DNA of 17,623 bases from Marinilabiliaceae bacterium UBA5213 (GTDB lineage Bacteria; Bacteroidota; Bacteroidia; Bacteroidales; Marinilabiliaceae): positions 1 through 17,623 of the forward strand of contig DHVH01000235.1 of the NCBI GenBank assembly GCA_002412555.1, written 5' to 3'. Each line of letters begins with the position of its first letter. Position 1 is the stretch's first letter. Made by a program: the position numbers and the translations under genes. Shown piece after piece: positions 6,758 to 13,775 of this stretch. The notes beneath the pieces are model-generated. The model saw nothing but the letters and a program-made list of their open reading frames with translations, did no database searches and had not been told where the DNA came from.

Positions 6758-7180
6758 TTACTTAATCCAACGATTTTCTAATTGCACCTCGCCAATCTTA
6801 ATTTTGTTGACCTGAATGGTTATTGAGGTGGAAGTAAAAGAAGTCCCCTGTTGTGAGTAATCCAGGCTAAGTGCAACACAAGCGCCGTCCTCAAATAGTA
6901 TTTTTTGTAAGGGAATATCATTGGCATCGCAGATGACGATGGCACCATTTTCAAGCTTTCCGGATTTGAGCATCCAACTCATGAACTCTGTTGGCGGTAC
7001 GTTGGGATAGACCACCTCAATGGTTCCACCCTTTACATCGGTTTGAGGTTTGCCATTTCGATCCGTTTCTTGTGCAAAAGAATAATTGCAGGAGAGCAAT
7101 TCATAACTGTCGCGATACAGGCCACTGATACTGGAGTCGTTCAGTTGGCCCAGGCGTAAAAAACATTTGTGTCCAAACAT
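6758..7180 (-). CDS. tssD: T6SS tube protein TssD (Hcp-like), first copy (140 aa)
   Basis: First gene of the accessory series. It begins MFGHKCFLRLGQ and carries the family pattern YELLSCNYSFAQETDRNGKP followed by QTDVKGGTIEVVY, then FMSWMLKSGK and a C-terminal strand SITIQVNKIKIGEVQLENRW. It is clearly related to the downstream copy (MFG start, D-x-G-x-P-Q-x-(D/E)-V-(R/K)-GG core, terminal N-x-W) but strongly diverged, so the pair is not a recent duplication. Like the other copy it is predicted to enter the T6SS tube. Transcription probably starts in the spacer 7181-7280, where an exact TAnnTTTG box occurs. The start ATG is preceded by an A-rich stretch without Shine-Dalgarno, normal in this phylum. 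Confidence 0.85.
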   Translation of the reverse strand: MFGHKCFLRLGQLNDSSISGLYRDSYELLSCNYSFAQETDRNGKPQTDVKGGTIEVVYPNVPPTEFMSWMLKSGKLENGAIVICDANDIPLQKILFEDGACVALSLDYSQQGTSFTSTSITIQVNKIKIGEVQLENRWIK

Positions 7181-7231
7181 TGCAAAAAGGGTTAATGGTT
7201 AACATAAAACTTAATACTTAATTATGCAAAT

Positions 7232-7271
7232 ATGCTTACCTCTGCTTGCTAAGCATTGTTTAACAAACATA
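7232..7271 (-). promoter_or_regulatory. tssD promoter box and adjacent inverted repeat
   Basis: TATGTTTG (7271-7264, minus strand) matches the Bacteroidota -7 box TAnnTTTG exactly, but no good TTG is seen at -33. Just downstream, near the expected transcription start, is an inverted repeat ATGCTTA-11 nt-TAAGCAT (7232-7238 and 7250-7256). It could be an operator or a hairpin at the 5' end of the mRNA. It lies 52-76 nt before the ATG of the first tssD. Confidence 0.35.
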
Positions 7272-7387
7272 TTCGGAATCAGTAAACTTTGTGATAAAGA
7301 TATTTAGTTTAGATTATAAAAGCAACTGTAATTAACAATAAACATTCATCGAAAATAAAATAAACAATCAAACCCACTAAATACCAC

Positions 7388-7416
7388 AAAACCCCGAAGC
7401 ACTGCTTCGGGGTTTT
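7388..7416 (-). terminator. Rho-independent terminator of purA
   Basis: A long perfect hairpin, AAAACCCCGAAGCA / TGCTTCGGGGTTTT with a minimal loop, lies 22 nt after the purA stop codon. On the minus strand the stem ends in TTTT followed by GTGG. The A/T flanks make it usable in both directions. It separates purA from the accessory tssD series. Confidence 0.88.
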
Positions 7417-7437
7417 GCCTATAATAAATTCGCTTAA

Positions 7438-8700
7438 TTACTGTCTGATGATGGTTTGCGCCCGGTCGGGCCCCACCGAAATGATGGTAATGGGTACGCC
7501 CAATTCACGCTCCAGAAACTCGATGTAGAAATTGAGCTCTTCAGGGAATTCATCCTCGGAACGGACGCCTGTCAGATCGCACTTCCAGCCAGGTAGTTCG
7601 GTATAGACGGGCTCCAGGTTATCGGGCAACTCAAAAGGGAATTCTTCGGTGATCAGATCACCTATTTTGTAGGCGGTGGCGACTTTAATGGTGGCCTGAT
7701 CGCTTAAGACATCGCTCTTCATCATAATGAGCTGGGTTACGCCATTGATCATAACGCTGTATTTCAGCGCTACCAGGTCTATCCATCCGCAGCGGCGCGG
7801 GCGACCGGTAGTCGAGCCAAATTCGTTGCCATTCTTACGCAGGTTCTCTCCTACCTCATCGAAAAGCTCAGTAGGAAAGGGTCCTGACCCCACCCTTGTG
7901 CAGTAGGCTTTAAAAATGCCAAATACTTCACCGATGTTACCGGGTGCAATACCCATCCCGGTGCAGGCACCAGCACATACGGTATTGGAGGAGGTAACAA
8001 AAGGATAAGATCCGAAGTCGATGTCCAGCAAGGTGCCTTGTGCCCCTTCGGCCAGCAGACTTTTGCCCTCCCGCATGTAACGGTTGAGTTCATGCTCACT
8101 ATCGATCAACTTAAACTGACGCAGGGCTTCGACGCTCTCCATCAGTCCGGTCTCAAATTCTTCAAGGTTGTATTCAAAGTCGTACATCTCCAATAGGCGC
8201 AGATGCTTGGCTTTAAGCGCCTCATATTTCTCTTCGAAATTATGCAGAATATCACCCACGCGCAGTCCGTTGCGACCGGTCTTGTCCATATAGGTGGGAC
8301 CAATGCCTTTCAAAGTGGATCCAATCTTAGTCGCCCCTTTAGATGCTTCAGAAGCAGCATCGAGCAAGCGGTGAGTCGGTAGAATCAGATGGGCCTTTTT
8401 CGAAATATAAACATTCTTGAGTATGTTGGTTCCCCTAGCCATAAGGCCGTCTACTTCTTTCTTGAAAGTGATGGGATCGAGCACCACACCGTTACCTATA
8501 ACATTAATTTTATCGGCATGAAAAACACCGGAGGGAATATTGTGCAATACGAACTTTTTATTGTCAAACTCTAAGGTGTGTCCCGCGTTGGGTCCACCCT
8601 GAAAGCGGGTTATAACATCGTATTTTGGGGTTAACACGTCAACAACTTTACCTTTGCCTTCATCGCCCCACTGCAAACCTAATAAAACATCTACCTTCAT
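7438..8700 (-). CDS. purA: Adenylosuccinate synthetase
   Basis: It catalyses IMP + aspartate + GTP to adenylosuccinate + GDP + phosphate, the first committed step of AMP synthesis, in the cytoplasm as a homodimer. Its 420 aa are the normal family length. The N-terminal GTP-binding loop WGDEGKGK (residues 11-18) contains catalytic Asp13, and GGPNAGHT (35-42) contains catalytic His41. The IMP-site segment GSTLKGIGPTYMDK and the late GSTTGRPRRCGWIDLVALK signature are intact, as is the C-terminal SVGPDRAQTI that contacts the guanine base. The ATG at 8700 gives the conserved MKVDVLLGLQWGDEGKG start. It lies 283 nt after fur with a terminator between, so it probably has its own promoter. In several bacteria this enzyme is inhibited by (p)ppGpp, whose synthetase is encoded nearby. 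Confidence 0.98.
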   Translation of the reverse strand: MKVDVLLGLQWGDEGKGKVVDVLTPKYDVITRFQGGPNAGHTLEFDNKKFVLHNIPSGVFHADKINVIGNGVVLDPITFKKEVDGLMARGTNILKNVYISKKAHLILPTHRLLDAASEASKGATKIGSTLKGIGPTYMDKTGRNGLRVGDILHNFEEKYEALKAKHLRLLEMYDFEYNLEEFETGLMESVEALRQFKLIDSEHELNRYMREGKSLLAEGAQGTLLDIDFGSYPFVTSSNTVCAGACTGMGIAPGNIGEVFGIFKAYCTRVGSGPFPTELFDEVGENLRKNGNEFGSTTGRPRRCGWIDLVALKYSVMINGVTQLIMMKSDVLSDQATIKVATAYKIGDLITEEFPFELPDNLEPVYTELPGWKCDLTGVRSEDEFPEELNFYIEFLERELGVPITIISVGPDRAQTIIRQ

Positions 8701-8718
8701 TTTATACGATTATAATGT

Positions 8719-8751
8719 GATATTCATGATCGATAAAAAGCCATCGATATC
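8719..8751. promoter_or_regulatory. Imperfect palindrome upstream of purA
   Basis: GATAT...ATCGAT-8 nt-ATCGAT-ATC forms an imperfect dyad (ATCGAT at 8729-8734 and 8743-8748, outer GATAT/ATATC arms), 19-51 nt before the purA ATG. Its position suits an operator or an mRNA leader hairpin. ATCGAT is itself a palindrome, so chance is a real alternative. Confidence 0.3.
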
Positions 8752-8789
8752 CTTGGTTTCAAACTCAATGGCTACACGAAACTATAAAA

Positions 8790-8832
8790 CAAAAAAAACC
8801 GGAAAACCATTCCCCTCTGGGATGACTTTCCG
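8790..8832 (-). terminator. Rho-independent terminator downstream of fur
   Basis: On the minus strand the hairpin CGGAAA-GT-CATCCC-AGA-GGGGAATG-G-TTTTCCG, with small internal mismatches, is followed by a run of eight T. It lies about 150 nt after the fur stop codon (8984). The 8833-8983 stretch between them shows no gene and would be the 3' untranslated region. Confidence 0.75.
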
Positions 8833-8983
8833 ATGTGTAAAATTAGTCAATTTAAATCGGATATCGGTACAAATCCGTGATTTATTTCTATCAGGGTGAT
8901 TTAACAGGCTATGGTCACAAAGAATCAATCCTCTCAAAATCAGCCAGCAACATATCATCCATAAGCCGGATGCAGAACCGAAC

Positions 8984-9439
8984 TTACTCCTTCTTAGCGC
9001 TGCAAACACTGCAAACGCCATAGATATAGAGCGAGTGGTGCGAAACCTGAAAATTCATGACCTTGGCGGCGTTGTTCAGCACGAGCTGTACCGACGGGTC
9101 ACAAAACTCGGTAACCCCCCCACACTGAATGCAAATAAGGTGATCGTGCTGCTTCGACTCAAAAGCCTTCTCGAACTGTGCGATATTTTTTCCAAACTGA
9201 TGCTTAATCACCAGTTTACAATCGAGCAACAGATCGATGGTGTTATAGAGGGTGGCGCGACTAACACGGTAGTTCTTATTCTTCATGAAAATATATAGCG
9301 ACTCGATGTCGAAGTGACCATCGCGTGAATATATCTCATCCAGAATTGCGTAACGTTCCGGTGTTTTTCGGTGACCGTTGTTTTGAAGATATTCAGTGAA
9401 CAATTGCTTTACAGCATCCTTAGTTTTTATCTTATCCAT
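8984..9439 (-). CDS. Fur-family metal/peroxide-responsive transcriptional repressor (151 aa)
   Basis: Cytoplasmic winged-helix repressor of the Fur family (Fur, PerR, Zur). N-terminal DNA-binding domain: GHRKTPERYAILDEIYSRDG (22-41) and recognition helix VSRATLYNTIDLL (59-71). C-terminal metal/dimer domain: QHDHLICIQCG with His98, His100 and the CxxC pair Cys103/Cys106, HHSLYIYG (134-141), and a second CxxC (Cys143/Cys146). The two CxxC pairs form the usual structural zinc site. Sequence alone does not separate Fur from PerR or Zur, so no symbol is given. It starts 89 nt after relA/spoT, with a promoter-like site in the gap, and ends at its own terminator; it may be read both with relA and alone. 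A 24-residue extension precedes the RxTPxR box. Confidence 0.93.
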   Translation of the reverse strand: MDKIKTKDAVKQLFTEYLQNNGHRKTPERYAILDEIYSRDGHFDIESLYIFMKNKNYRVSRATLYNTIDLLLDCKLVIKHQFGKNIAQFEKAFESKQHDHLICIQCGGVTEFCDPSVQLVLNNAAKVMNFQVSHHSLYIYGVCSVCSAKKE

Positions 9440-9466
9440 ATTTAATCCGATTAAAAACAGATCGCT

Positions 9467-9496
9467 GCAATTTACTAAATTTATTTTATTAACAAA
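9467..9496 (-). promoter_or_regulatory. Possible fur promoter
   Basis: On the minus strand TTTG (9496-9493), an 18-nt spacer and TAAATTGC (9474-9467) approximate the Bacteroidota TTTG/TAnnTTTG promoter. It sits 28-57 nt before the fur ATG. The -7 box has mismatches, so support is modest. Confidence 0.35.
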
Positions 9497-9528
9497 ACGG
9501 GATTCTCATTATTAGCGGGGGATAAATT

Positions 9529-11778
9529 TTATACCCCACCGGCGATTCCGCCTTTAATGCGTTCCTGACGGGTGACGCTATGCACCCCTTTTATTTTGGT
9601 AATATTGAATATCAGATTATTTAAATCTTCGGTGTTGTGAATATAGAGATAGATGGCTCCTTCAAAGATGCCATCGTGACTGTCGAAATGAATCGATCGC
9701 ATGTTCACGTTCTGATCCTCAGAAATCACTTTGGTGATCTTACTCACAATACCTATGGAATCAATGCCCGACAGGTTGATCAAGGCCAGAAACGATAAGA
9801 TTTTATGACTCTCCCAGCTGGCGGAGACAATTCTGTTGCCTTGACTGGACATAAGCCGGATGGCCACCGGACATTTGCGGCTGTGTAGTATCAGTTTATT
9901 TACATCATCCACATAACCTACCAAGTCATCACCGGGAATAGGGTTGCAACAAGTGGCAATGGTATAGTCCTCATCCCCCATATCATCCGACACCACTCTT
10001 TCTGTGGTCTTGGAACCTAACTTGACGGGTTTGCCTTCATTTAATGAGGCATCGTCTTTCTTTTTACTAAACGACAAACGCCAGTAACGCACCCATTTAT
10101 TGGAGGTCTTATCGCTCAATATTTTGGGAAGATTATCCAGTCGGATAATATTCTTCCCTATCTTATAGTAGAGTTCCTCCTTGTTAGGAAAGTTATAGAA
10201 ACTTTGTAATTTCTTTAGAATTTTTGCGTTGGTGGTTAGTTTTTTCTGGCTCAAGGCCTCCTGTAGCATCACTTCGCCTTTCTGCACCATGACTTTGCGC
10301 TCCTTCTTAAAAGCCTCTTTTATACGCGATTTGGCTTTAGCAGTGGTCACATAGTTCAGCCACTCATATTTAGGCGTCTGCTTCTCAGAAGTCAGGATTT
10401 CAACCTGGTCGCCACTCTTCAGCTCGTGACTCAAGGGCACCAGTTTGTAATTGACCTTGGCGCCTATGCACTTATAGCCGATATTGGTGTGTATTTCAAA
10501 GGCCAGATCGAGCGTTGTAGCACCTTTGGGCATGACTTTAACATCACCCTTAGGCGTAAAAATCATCATTTCTGCACTGAACAGATTGAGCTTAAAATCA
10601 TCCAAAAACTCCACCGAATCCATGTCCGGGTTTTCCAGCACCTCACGAATTTGTTTGAGCCAATTATCCAGCTCCGAATCCTTATCCTGCTGCCCCTTAT
10701 ATTTCCAATGTGCCGCAAAACCCCGCTCGGCAATTTCATTCATCCGTTCACTTCTGATCTGCATTTCCACCCATTTGCCATCGGGTCCCATGAAGGTAGC
10801 ATGCAGCGCCTCATAACCATTAGCTTTGGGCACGCTGACCCAGTCGCGAAGCCGGTCAGGCTTCGGCTTATAAATATCAGTGATAACAGAGTAAATGCTC
10901 CAGCACTGTGTTTTTTCAGGAACGCCCGGCTTTGGTTTAAAAACGATGCGCAAAGCCAGCAAATCATAAATTTCATCAAAGGGCACCGACTTTTTCTGCA
11001 TCTTGTTCCATATCGAGAAGATGGACTTAGGCCTACCTTTAATATCGAACTCAAAACCTTCGTTACTTAAACGATCAATAATGGGCAAGGAAAAGCGGGT
11101 CAGAATTTGGTCATTACGCGTGCGGTATTCCTTAAGCTTCTCCGAAATGTCGTTATAAATAGAAGGGTGTTCATATTTAAGACTTAAATCCTCCAGCTCC
11201 GTTTTTATCGCATACAATCCCAGACGATGCGCCAATGGGGCATAAATAAACAAGGTTTCTCCGGCAATTTTGTACTTCTTGTGATCGGGCATGCTGTCGA
11301 GTGTACGCATATTGTGCAGCCGGTCGGCCAACTTTATCAATATCACCCGCACATCCTCCACCATAGTCAGGAGCAACTTCCTGAAATTATCAGCCTGCTT
11401 AGACTTAGTCTGGTCAAAAACCCCTTCGAGTTTGGTAAGTCCATCCACAATACCGGCAATTTTTTCGCCAAAGATGGTAGTCAGATCATCCACCGTATAA
11501 TCCGTATCTTCCACTACATCGTGCAGCAAAGCCGCAGCAATACCTTTGGCGCCGAGTCCGATCTCCTCAGCTACAATACGCGCTACAGCCAGTGGGTGCA
11601 TAATGTACAATTCGCCCGATCTGCGTCGGACGCCCTTATGGGCTTCCATCGACAGTTCAAAAGCCTTAAGTATCAGCCGGTGATCCTCGGCAGACTGGCA
11701 ACGGGTGCAGTTCTTCAGAATCTCATCCAGCTGACGCTTCGCTTCCTGATCTTCGGTATATTGGAGGTCTTTTGTCAT
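9529..11778 (-). CDS. Bifunctional (p)ppGpp synthetase/hydrolase (RelA/SpoT family, 749 aa)
   Basis: It makes and degrades the stringent-response alarmone (p)ppGpp. Domains in order: HD hydrolase (about 40-190) with RSGELYIMHP (His61), LLHDVVEDT (His86-Asp87) and KLADRLHNMRT, all intact, so hydrolysis is expected. The synthetase (about 240-360) has GRPKSIFSIWNKM, GYEALHATF and VEMQIRSERM with the catalytic Gln/Glu positions present. The TGS domain is about 400-460 (KGDVKVMPKGATTLDLAFEI). A helical/zinc-finger-like region follows with TIATCCNPIPGDD, and an ACT domain covers about 665-740. Length and order match Rel-type proteins of Bacteroidota. The ATG at 11778 follows a promoter-like site. 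Downstream is the Fur-family gene. It is usually called relA, rel or spoT; the exact name is not decided by sequence. Confidence 0.96.
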   Translation of the reverse strand: MTKDLQYTEDQEAKRQLDEILKNCTRCQSAEDHRLILKAFELSMEAHKGVRRRSGELYIMHPLAVARIVAEEIGLGAKGIAAALLHDVVEDTDYTVDDLTTIFGEKIAGIVDGLTKLEGVFDQTKSKQADNFRKLLLTMVEDVRVILIKLADRLHNMRTLDSMPDHKKYKIAGETLFIYAPLAHRLGLYAIKTELEDLSLKYEHPSIYNDISEKLKEYRTRNDQILTRFSLPIIDRLSNEGFEFDIKGRPKSIFSIWNKMQKKSVPFDEIYDLLALRIVFKPKPGVPEKTQCWSIYSVITDIYKPKPDRLRDWVSVPKANGYEALHATFMGPDGKWVEMQIRSERMNEIAERGFAAHWKYKGQQDKDSELDNWLKQIREVLENPDMDSVEFLDDFKLNLFSAEMMIFTPKGDVKVMPKGATTLDLAFEIHTNIGYKCIGAKVNYKLVPLSHELKSGDQVEILTSEKQTPKYEWLNYVTTAKAKSRIKEAFKKERKVMVQKGEVMLQEALSQKKLTTNAKILKKLQSFYNFPNKEELYYKIGKNIIRLDNLPKILSDKTSNKWVRYWRLSFSKKKDDASLNEGKPVKLGSKTTERVVSDDMGDEDYTIATCCNPIPGDDLVGYVDDVNKLILHSRKCPVAIRLMSSQGNRIVSASWESHKILSFLALINLSGIDSIGIVSKITKVISEDQNVNMRSIHFDSHDGIFEGAIYLYIHNTEDLNNLIFNITKIKGVHSVTRQERIKGGIAGGV

Positions 11779-11799
11779 AGCTTAATCTACATCAAACCA

Positions 11800-11830
11800 C
11801 TAAAATAGTTGATTGTTTCAATTCATCAAA
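11800..11830 (-). promoter_or_regulatory. Probable relA/spoT promoter
   Basis: On the minus strand TTTG (11830-11827), a 19-nt spacer and TATTTTAG (11807-11800) fit the Bacteroidota promoter TTTG-N19-TAnnTTTG with one mismatch. It lies 22-52 nt before the ATG at 11778. Confidence 0.5.
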
Positions 11831-11883
11831 GATTGTGAATACTCTAATATTACCATCTTTATTTTTTCTTCATTTTTTTATAG

Positions 11884-11908
11884 GCTCAAGCCGCATGGGC
11901 TCTTCCTT
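11884..11908. repeat. 25-bp dispersed repeat, copy 1
   Basis: It begins gctcaagccgcatgggctct and ends tcctt; the copy at 13536-13560 differs at only one base (c for t). Both copies are preceded on plus by a T-rich stretch (cattttttta-tag against cattttctttttttat). It contains a small AGCC/GGCT dyad. Confidence 0.8.
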
Positions 11909-11974
11909 TTTTCTGAGGCAGAAAGGAAGTAGCCTATGCAAAGCCCCTGCCTTTCAACCTAATGGCCTATTGAT

Positions 11975-12133
11975 CCCGCTACTCGGGTACCGTTCCCGCT
12001 CCACGGGACTTCGACTCGGTATTCCACTGCGTTTCAACTCCCGCTTCACTTCGCCTCTCGACCCGATCTACCCTATCTTATCCCGCTTCGCGGGACTACG
12101 CTTCGCTACGCCTCTTGATCCCGCTACGCGGGA
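11975..12133. repeat. Cluster of four CCCG(C)-n-(G)CGGG hairpins
   Basis: Four short dyads of the same design occur at 11975-11987, 11995-12007, 12081-12095 (TCCCGC-TTC-GCGGGA) and 12119-12133 (TCCCGC-TAC-GCGGGA). The last two are perfect six-base stems with three-base loops. The stretches between contain further related words (cttcgct, gcctcttg). No U-tract follows, so they are not ordinary terminators. Confidence 0.75.
11995..12064. repeat. 70-bp dispersed block, copy 1
   Basis: The block starts at the second hairpin and ends in a CTCGACC word. It is closely matched by 15217-15286: both contain CTCGGTATTCCACT, CGTTTCAACTCC, TTCACT and CGCCTCT in the same order and spacing. Two copies within 3.2 kb, both in spacers next to period-8 arrays, show a composite mobile or amplified repeat. 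Confidence 0.75.
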
Positions 12134-12146
12134 CTGCGCTTCGCTG

Positions 12147-12202
12147 GCCTCTTGACCTATTAACCTATTGAACTATTAACCTCTTGACCTTCCCATCCCC
12201 TC
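12147..12202. repeat. Period-8 purine-rich array A, abutting the M16 stop codon
   Basis: On plus it reads as 8-nt units gcctcttg, acctatta, acctattg, aactatta, acctcttg, accttccc, atcccctc. On the coding (minus) strand the consensus is AGGTYRAK. The last unit overlaps the first base of the TAG stop (12204-12202). A period of eight rules out a coding repeat. Confidence 0.85.
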
Positions 12203-13488
12203 TATTTTCCCGCCACAACCACATGAAAATCTTCCGGCTTCAAATATTTTGCTGATAAATCCATAATTTGCTGAGGGGTGATGTTCTTAACTACTTCTAC
12301 CATTTGTCCGTAGTAGTCAAAGTCGAGACCAAACTCCCACAAAGTGCGGAAGATATCGGATGTACTAAAGGGTCCGTCGAATTGCCTGAGCAATTCGCCC
12401 AGCATGTAATTGCGCACCACCTCTAGTTCATTCTCATCGATGGGCTCAACCATCATCCGCCTCATCTCATCAAAAATAGCCTCCACAGCCACGGGTCGCA
12501 TCTCCCCCATCACTTCTGAAGCAATTACCCACATACCACTTTTCGGGTATGATAGAATGCTTGATCCAATGCCATAAGTCAGTCCCTTCTCTTCACGCAC
12601 CGATGTCATTAAGCGAGAACCAAAATAACCGCCCAAAAGGGTGTTGACCACTTGAAGAGCTATATAGTCGGGATGCGTGTTGTTAAATAAGGGTCGACCA
12701 ATGCGGATGGCCGATTGAAGCGCACCTACCCGGTCGGTCAGGTGAAACTTCTCACTGCTGGTTTGAATTTCACCAACCCCATTGAGATTCACAGATCCCG
12801 GCAACCATTCAGTGGAGCCAAAATGCTTCGTCAGCAATGGCATAATCTCCTTCCCGGGTTGTCCGGCCACAACAATGCGACAGCCTAGCGGAGTATAAGC
12901 CCTTTGATGAAAATCCACCAACTCATCGCGGGTTAAAGTATCGAAATGCGCCAATTCGAGTTGTCGTCCATAGGGATGATCATGGCCGAAAATCACACTG
13001 CCAAACTGACGGGCGGCGATGGTTCGGACTTTCTCGGAATCCAAAATAAACTCCTGGCGGCGTTTATTCAAATAGATGCTGAACTCCTTGGCGTCGAAGG
13101 AGGCATTGCGCACCACATCTTCCACTAACGGGAACAATTCAGGCAATTCTTTGGTAAGACAGACCAGCGTGACCACCGAATTGTGATGGAAGGTCTGCAC
13201 ATTCAAATAAGCCCCATAAAAGTCAATCATGTCTGAAATCTCAGCCGAAGAACGCGTATGCGTTCCCTCCAGCATTAGATTTCCCACCGTGGACGCCAGC
13301 AAAGGCTTTCCAGCCTGCACTGCACCGGACGGAAACACCCAATCTATTTTTGTCACATCCTGGCTGCCAGCTTCAATCAATGACACATCAATGCCATTGG
13401 GAAGCGTCAACCTGTTGACAGGCAAAAAATCAATCCCCTCCAAAACTTGAAAATCCGGTCCCTTTTGCCGGTCGGGTTGTATTATCAT
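12202..13488 (-). CDS. M16 family peptidase-like subunit lacking the zinc site (428 aa)
   Basis: Insulinase/pitrilysin-family protein. The HxxEH zinc motif is absent: the matching stretch (about 70-75) reads NLMLEG. The second-domain motif is well kept: LLGGYFGSRL (284-293) and REEKGLTYG with Arg298 and Tyr305, the R/Y pair that binds substrate in M16 heterodimers. It therefore looks like the non-catalytic partner of the HxxEH protein encoded immediately upstream (13773-15017). No signal peptide is seen. The ATG at 13488 is preferred to 13548, because the added 20 residues are Lys/Glu-rich and partly encoded by the 25-bp dispersed repeat. MIIQPDRQKGPDF is the better start. Confidence 0.9.
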   Translation of the reverse strand: MIIQPDRQKGPDFQVLEGIDFLPVNRLTLPNGIDVSLIEAGSQDVTKIDWVFPSGAVQAGKPLLASTVGNLMLEGTHTRSSAEISDMIDFYGAYLNVQTFHHNSVVTLVCLTKELPELFPLVEDVVRNASFDAKEFSIYLNKRRQEFILDSEKVRTIAARQFGSVIFGHDHPYGRQLELAHFDTLTRDELVDFHQRAYTPLGCRIVVAGQPGKEIMPLLTKHFGSTEWLPGSVNLNGVGEIQTSSEKFHLTDRVGALQSAIRIGRPLFNNTHPDYIALQVVNTLLGGYFGSRLMTSVREEKGLTYGIGSSILSYPKSGMWVIASEVMGEMRPVAVEAIFDEMRRMMVEPIDENELEVVRNYMLGELLRQFDGPFSTSDIFRTLWEFGLDFDYYGQMVEVVKNITPQQIMDLSAKYLKPEDFHVVVAGK

Positions 13489-13535
13489 ATTTGCTTTATT
13501 TTTTATCTTAAAAAATAATTCATTTTCTTTTTTAT

Positions 13536-13560
13536 GCTCAAGCCGCACGGGCTCTTCCTT
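13536..13560. repeat. 25-bp dispersed repeat, copy 2
   Basis: Nearly identical to 11884-11908 (one difference) and likewise adjoining a T-rich tract. It lies 48 nt upstream of the M16 ATG at 13488; the other copy lies 106 nt upstream of relA/spoT. If translation began at 13548, part of this repeat would be coding, which argues against that start. Confidence 0.8.
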
Positions 13561-13604
13561 CCTGTTGGATTGATTGTAACGTGCACAAAAAGAAATAATA
13601 TTTT

Positions 13605-13655
13605 ATCCACAGATTCACACAGATTTCCACAGATTGCTTTATCTGTAATCCCTGT
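13605..13655. repeat. ATCCACAGATT mini-repeat cluster
   Basis: Three near-copies of a 10-11 nt word in a row (ccacagatt, cacacagattt, ccacagatt) are followed by an inverted copy (atctgtaat). ACAGAT-tgcttt-ATCTGT makes a perfect 6-bp hairpin at the end. Words of the form AATCTGTGGAT are scattered in intergenic DNA of many bacteria. No gene is present. Confidence 0.7.
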
Positions 13656-13669
13656 ACCCCCCCAACAAT

Positions 13670-13775
13670 CAACCCAAAACCCTCAACCCCTCCAACCCTA
13701 TTGACCTCTCAACCTCTTGACCTTTCTACCCTATCAACCCACTCAACCCTTCCTGCCCCTTCCTACCCATCCCTA
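13670..13775. repeat. Period-8 purine-rich array B, abutting the M16 zinc-subunit stop codon
   Basis: On plus, units such as ccctattg, acctctca, acctcttg and acctttct drift into 9-nt and longer variants (accctatca, acccactca, acccttcct). The array ends on the TAG stop of the upstream gene (13775-13773). On the coding strand the first bases after the stop are GGATGGGTAGGAAGGGG, like those after the stops at 12202 and 16556. Confidence 0.75.

Larger units (their letters stand above)
11779..12201. other. Gene-free repeat-rich spacer upstream of relA/spoT
   Basis: This 423-bp spacer has no credible gene. From the relA end it holds the relA promoter, a 25-bp dispersed repeat (11884-11908), three period-8 units (11950-11972), four short GC hairpins (11975-12133) enclosing a 70-bp dispersed block, and a period-8 array that ends on the stop codon of the M16 gene (12147-12202). 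A plus-strand open frame across it (11835-12155) is an artefact of the repeats. Confidence 0.8.

Noticed and set aside
10426..11070. 214-aa plus-strand open frame inside relA/spoT
   Set aside because: It is antisense to conserved synthetase domain codons; the minus-strand gene has all family motifs.
11835..12155. 106-aa plus-strand hypothetical protein upstream of relA
   Set aside because: It consists of hairpins and dispersed repeats; the Arg/Ser/Leu/Pro-rich translation is a by-product of them.
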